A program made the translations under genes and the position numbers. A stretch of 64,000 nt of DNA, taken from assembly GCA_914767715.1 (NCBI GenBank), contig OU612074.1, positions 20,632,062 to 20,696,061 of the forward strand, written 5' to 3'. The notes beneath the pieces were generated by a model. That model was given only the letters and a program-made list of their open reading frames with translations, searched no databases and had not been told where the DNA came from. Positions 61,183 to 64,000 of the stretch are shown piece by piece (position 1 is the stretch's first letter; every line of letters begins with the position of its first letter). The stretch comes from Membranipora membranacea. Taxonomy: Eukaryota; Bryozoa; Gymnolaemata; Cheilostomatida; Membraniporidae.

Positions 61183-61712
61183 ATAATATTCAAAATTGTA
61201 TTGTGCTAACCTAAATTAGCCTCTTAAATAAATAAATAAGCAATCACTACTAGTATGCCTACCTGTATATACATAGCAAATCATTTGATTGTATGACTAA
61301 ACAGAGACATTGGGACAACACAAACCAACACAATTATGAGATTATGTTGACTTAATCTTGTCACCAAACAATAGCTCATGCACCTGTTTTTAAAAACAAT
61401 TTTAATTAGCCACACAATTACATATTTTATTATGGATAGCAACACATGATAACACTCTATGAGAAGAATGCTGTGTGTACAGCCTCTGCTTACAATTGAT
61501 ATTGTAGACCAGTGGCAGCCTACCAAAAATGTGGCTAGAAATGCAACTTCATTTACGAAATTGGATGGATAAATTCTTAGAGTGGAATCTAGAGTGGTTT
61601 TTTGAGGCGGTCGCAATGGTGATGATGTACCTTACACAAAGTTGCACAATAGGCAGCAAATTGCCAAAAACGCTGCCGAGAAAGGCCAAAATTGCTGTTT
61701 TTTTGAGATTTC

Positions 61713-61815
61713 AAAGGTCTGTCCTGTGTTCACCTGTGAGCACAGGACAGACCTTTGCAGAGTTTGAGTAGCTCAAATTAGAAGGTCTTATAATTTGAGC
61801 TACTCAAACTCTGCA
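61713..61815. repeat. Two adjacent perfect hairpins (16-bp and 25-bp stems)
   Basis: Hairpin one is AAAGGTCTGTCCTGTG (61713-61728) with its exact inverse at 61741-61756. Hairpin two has 25-base arms 61756-61780 and 61791-61815, which begin TGCAGAGTTTGAG and end CAAACTCTGCA. The two share one base. The loop of the second again contains AAGGTCT. Confidence 0.9.
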
Positions 61816-62518
61816 ATCAGATTCATACATACCTTTGTCAGTTTTTGGTATAATATCAGCATGATATCTCAAATATTGAGTGATCTTGTAAAAAGTGATA
61901 ACCCCCGCAAAAAAAGGGAAAGTGATCAAAAAATGATGGGATGGTTTCAAAACATCCAAAGCCTGAAAGAGCATGTCATAATTAGTGGATCTACAAGTTT
62001 ACATGGGTCTGCTATCATAAATAGCTGAGATGTGGCCAACAACGGTTGCAATACCCCCTTATATCACCTGTATATAACTATCATTGAAACAACACTACTT
62101 TTTCAATTTTGCAAGCGCCTCAAAAACTGACTTCTACTGTTCGTATCGATCTGATTTTTTTATGGTGGTTTTGTATTGACTCAATCAATAACCTCATTTT
62201 TCACTGCAGACACAAAGCGTGTTTACAAGCTGCGATATAATCATAAGGTTAGCTATCAGCCAATGATATTTCATAAACAAAGCCTCATGGAAAGACATGT
62301 GACAGCACGGAAAGACATGCTGACAAGCTGGAAAGACAGCTAAACCTACTACAAGGGGTCCCAGCTATGGGCCATGTAAGGCCAATAACCCTAACACGTA
62401 CCCTGTGTTTCATAGGGTGGCAATGGTGGATTGCAATATGGTGTGGGTTGAGAGAACACAACTCCGAGTAGTGAATAGCAGGCTATCTAATTAGTGCCAT
62501 CGACCCATTCTTTTTTGG
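61816..62518. other. No gene; contains a dispersed repeat
   Basis: The stretch near 62040-62115 (GGTTGCAATACCCCCTTATA) matches parts of the LYAR-duplicate non-coding blocks at 19330 and 29745. No exon is supported. Confidence 0.5.
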
Positions 62519-62612
62519 GGATGGTGAGATGGCGCAATCGGTTAGCGCGCTTGCTATGCACTGCCAGATTAGTGCCACAGGAGTTGTGGGTTCGAGTCCC
62601 ACTGGGGGAGCT
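62519..62612 (+). repeat. tRNA-like sequence, probably a SINE head
   Basis: It has a good A box (TGGCGCAATCGGTTAGCG), a D stem GCGC/GCGC, and a good B box with T stem GTGGG TTCGAGT CCCAC. The acceptor arms (GGTGAGA and TGGGGGA) do not pair, and the anticodon stem cannot be formed because of extra bases. It is therefore a tRNA-derived element or pseudogene rather than a working tRNA. Confidence 0.6.
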
Positions 62613-62898
62613 TTCAATGTTGATTGTTCCAGCCCCCAGCACCCTCGGGTGTATACCTCGCCCATCATAAACGTGCCACTGGATATACTGCTAATTAACC
62701 AATGAGACTATTCTCTCGCTGGCAAACATTGCCCTAGTATAATCTGCTGCGAGAAGCATTGTAGCGTGTAATTATAAGCCGCTTACTATAAAAGGGGCGG
62801 AACTTAGACCGCTAAACCAATGAAGAGGGAGTTCATTGACTAAACACACAGTTTTCTCTCGCTAAGCTATAAACAATTGCACATGTGCAGTCCCTCTA

Positions 62899-62953
62899 AC
62901 ACATTACAATTTAGGCGTGAACCATATCTCTCTAAATCTAAATTGTAATGTGT
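62899..62953. repeat. Perfect 16-bp-stem hairpin
   Basis: ACACATTACAATTTAG (62899-62914) and its exact inverse (62938-62953) around a 23-base loop, about 40 bases upstream of the TATA box of the third Ly6 gene. Confidence 0.8.
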
Positions 62954-62995
62954 TTCTAACACAGCTACCAAAATAAATTCAATTCAACAAGATGG

Positions 62996-63002
62996 TATAT
63001 AA
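62996..63002 (+). promoter_or_regulatory. TATA box of Ly6-like gene 3
   Basis: TATATAA in GATGGTATATAAGCCA, 75 bases before the ATG. The surrounding 80 or so bases align with the promoter of gene 1 at 41874. Confidence 0.75.
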
Positions 63003-63070
63003 GCCAATATATCAGACTTTATGCATCACTTTAGTGTTAGAAGCTATTAAATTTGAATCGACACATCATC

Positions 63071-63104
63071 ATGCAATCTACTACACTACTTATCCTTCTG
63101 GCTG
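63071..63104 (+). CDS. First exon of Ly6/uPAR-like gene 3 (partial, runs off window)
   Basis: A 34-base exon encodes MQSTTLLILLAG and ends in phase 1 at a GTAAGT donor, as in Ly6-like gene 1 (MQSATLLILLAG). The promoter is also alike, so it is a close paralogue. Gene 1 has about 930 bp between exons 1 and 2. Here exon 2 is not seen in the remaining 896 bases, so it should lie beyond the window or have been lost. Confidence 0.8.
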
Positions 63105-64000
63105 GTAAGTTGTTTACACTGCGTTTCATACCCAAGAATTGTCTGACAATTCTGTACAATTCTAGAATTGTCAGAAACTGACCTATATATCATTACCCAA
63201 CCAGCAACCATTATTGTGTAATTAACCCTGCCTGCTAAATAAATTACTTTCATTATTTATATTGTATAGCCATAGTATAAGCCTTTACAGTTCTAGTCAA
63301 TATCATACAATTGGATATGCTGTAATGAATAGATATTGCTGTACAAGGTAGCATCAAAATCTATATTGCGGGAGGCCCAGGTTCAGATCAGAACTTTGCT
63401 ACTAATAAAAATGTACAACATCGCTCCCCAGATGAGCGAGGAATTATTTTGTACCAACTGTCCTATATGCCTAAGTGGAGAGAAGTGATATGTGAATGAG
63501 GCCATATTATCCACAGAACCACTGACTACTGTAAATATGCTGACTGATGCTAAAAAAACTCAAACTTGGTGTCACATCAAGTAGTATGAGTACTGATTAT
63601 TGGCATAGTCTAAACTACGCTCCTTGTGATTATTGAGAGTGAATGGCTTTCAGCTATTTCTATTTGTTGGCCAAAGATGCTCTGAGCATGGAGTTAGCTC
63701 TGAATGTTATGGTATGTGGACTGAGGGAGGCAAAGGTAAATCAACTATCGTATATATTCAACTGGTATATATTCATTACCTGTCTACAAAGGAGCTCTTG
63801 ATGTTATACTATATAATTCTCAGCCATCTCAGTTATACGGTGTACAGGAAGCAATTTTGGCATATTTCTCTCTCACTCTTGGATGGTAGCTCCCTATAGT
63901 AGGTGTTGGCACTAGTACAGATAGTATTAAAATGTTAGACTAATGGCAACACCGTTTAAAGTAATAAATTTTAATCTGTCAGCTTGAGTGCCACAAGCAG
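63105..64000 (+). other. Presumed first intron of Ly6-like gene 3
   Basis: No cysteine-rich exon is found. A small inverted repeat (CTGACAATTCT with AGAATTGTCAG, about 63152-63175) and a weak B-box-like GGTTCAGATC near 63380 are the only structures seen. Confidence 0.5.

Noticed and set aside
62519-62612. Intact tRNA gene
   Set aside because: A and B boxes are good, but the acceptor arms do not pair and the anticodon arm is disrupted by extra bases.
63633-63899. 88-codon open frame near the window end as exon 2 of the third Ly6 gene
   Set aside because: It lacks the spaced cysteines of the family and has no proper acceptor in phase.

Overview
The window is from an animal (metazoan) nuclear genome. 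It is AT-rich, its coding sequence is split into short exons with GT-AG introns, and two families are recognisable: the nucleolar zinc-finger protein LYAR and GPI-anchored Ly6/uPAR (three-finger) proteins. Transposon remains are dense and include non-LTR retrotransposon fragments, hAT-like, Harbinger-like and unclassified terminal-inverted-repeat elements, and tRNA-like SINEs. An invertebrate is likely, but the sequence alone does not fix the phylum.

Layout. (1) 1-4.4 kb holds the 3' exons of an unidentified plus-strand gene with an acidic region. Its last intron looks only 64 bp long and may be optional. (2) 5.83-11.74 kb is a complete six-exon LYAR gene. Its first intron carries a transposon-like element with a large internal inverted repeat. 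(3) 12-34 kb is two successive segmental duplicates (about 10 and 12 kb) that carry the 3' half of LYAR again and again. There are four partial copies (psi1-psi4) in the same orientation, and none has the zinc-finger exons 1-2. Three are broken. The last one (28.5-33.7 kb) keeps exons 4, 5 and 6 open, with the same intron phases as LYAR. Several transposons landed in only one of the duplicates, so the sister copy shows the empty site. (4) 34-41.9 kb has no recognisable gene, only SINE-like and other repeats. (5) 41.9-46.9 kb holds two complete three-exon Ly6/uPAR genes. The first exon and TATA box of a third lie at 63 kb and run off the window. (6) 47-57 kb is repeat-rich: two 5'-truncated reverse-transcriptase genes on the minus strand, a hAT-like element that contains a tRNA-like unit, a second long-armed hAT-like element, a Harbinger-like MITE and a compound segmental duplication. 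(7) 57-63 kb is mostly non-coding, with a small RT relic, a 716-bp inverted-repeat element, several perfect hairpins and a tRNA-like sequence.

What the genes do. LYAR proteins are nucleolar factors tied to ribosome biogenesis and growth control. The Ly6 proteins would be secreted to the cell surface and held by a lipid anchor. Nothing in the sequence links these two sets of genes in function. The main interest is structural: repeated LYAR 3' exons that could act as alternative downstream exons, and many transposon insertions dated by paralogous empty sites. I found no CRISPR array, bacterial operon, rRNA or convincing intact tRNA.
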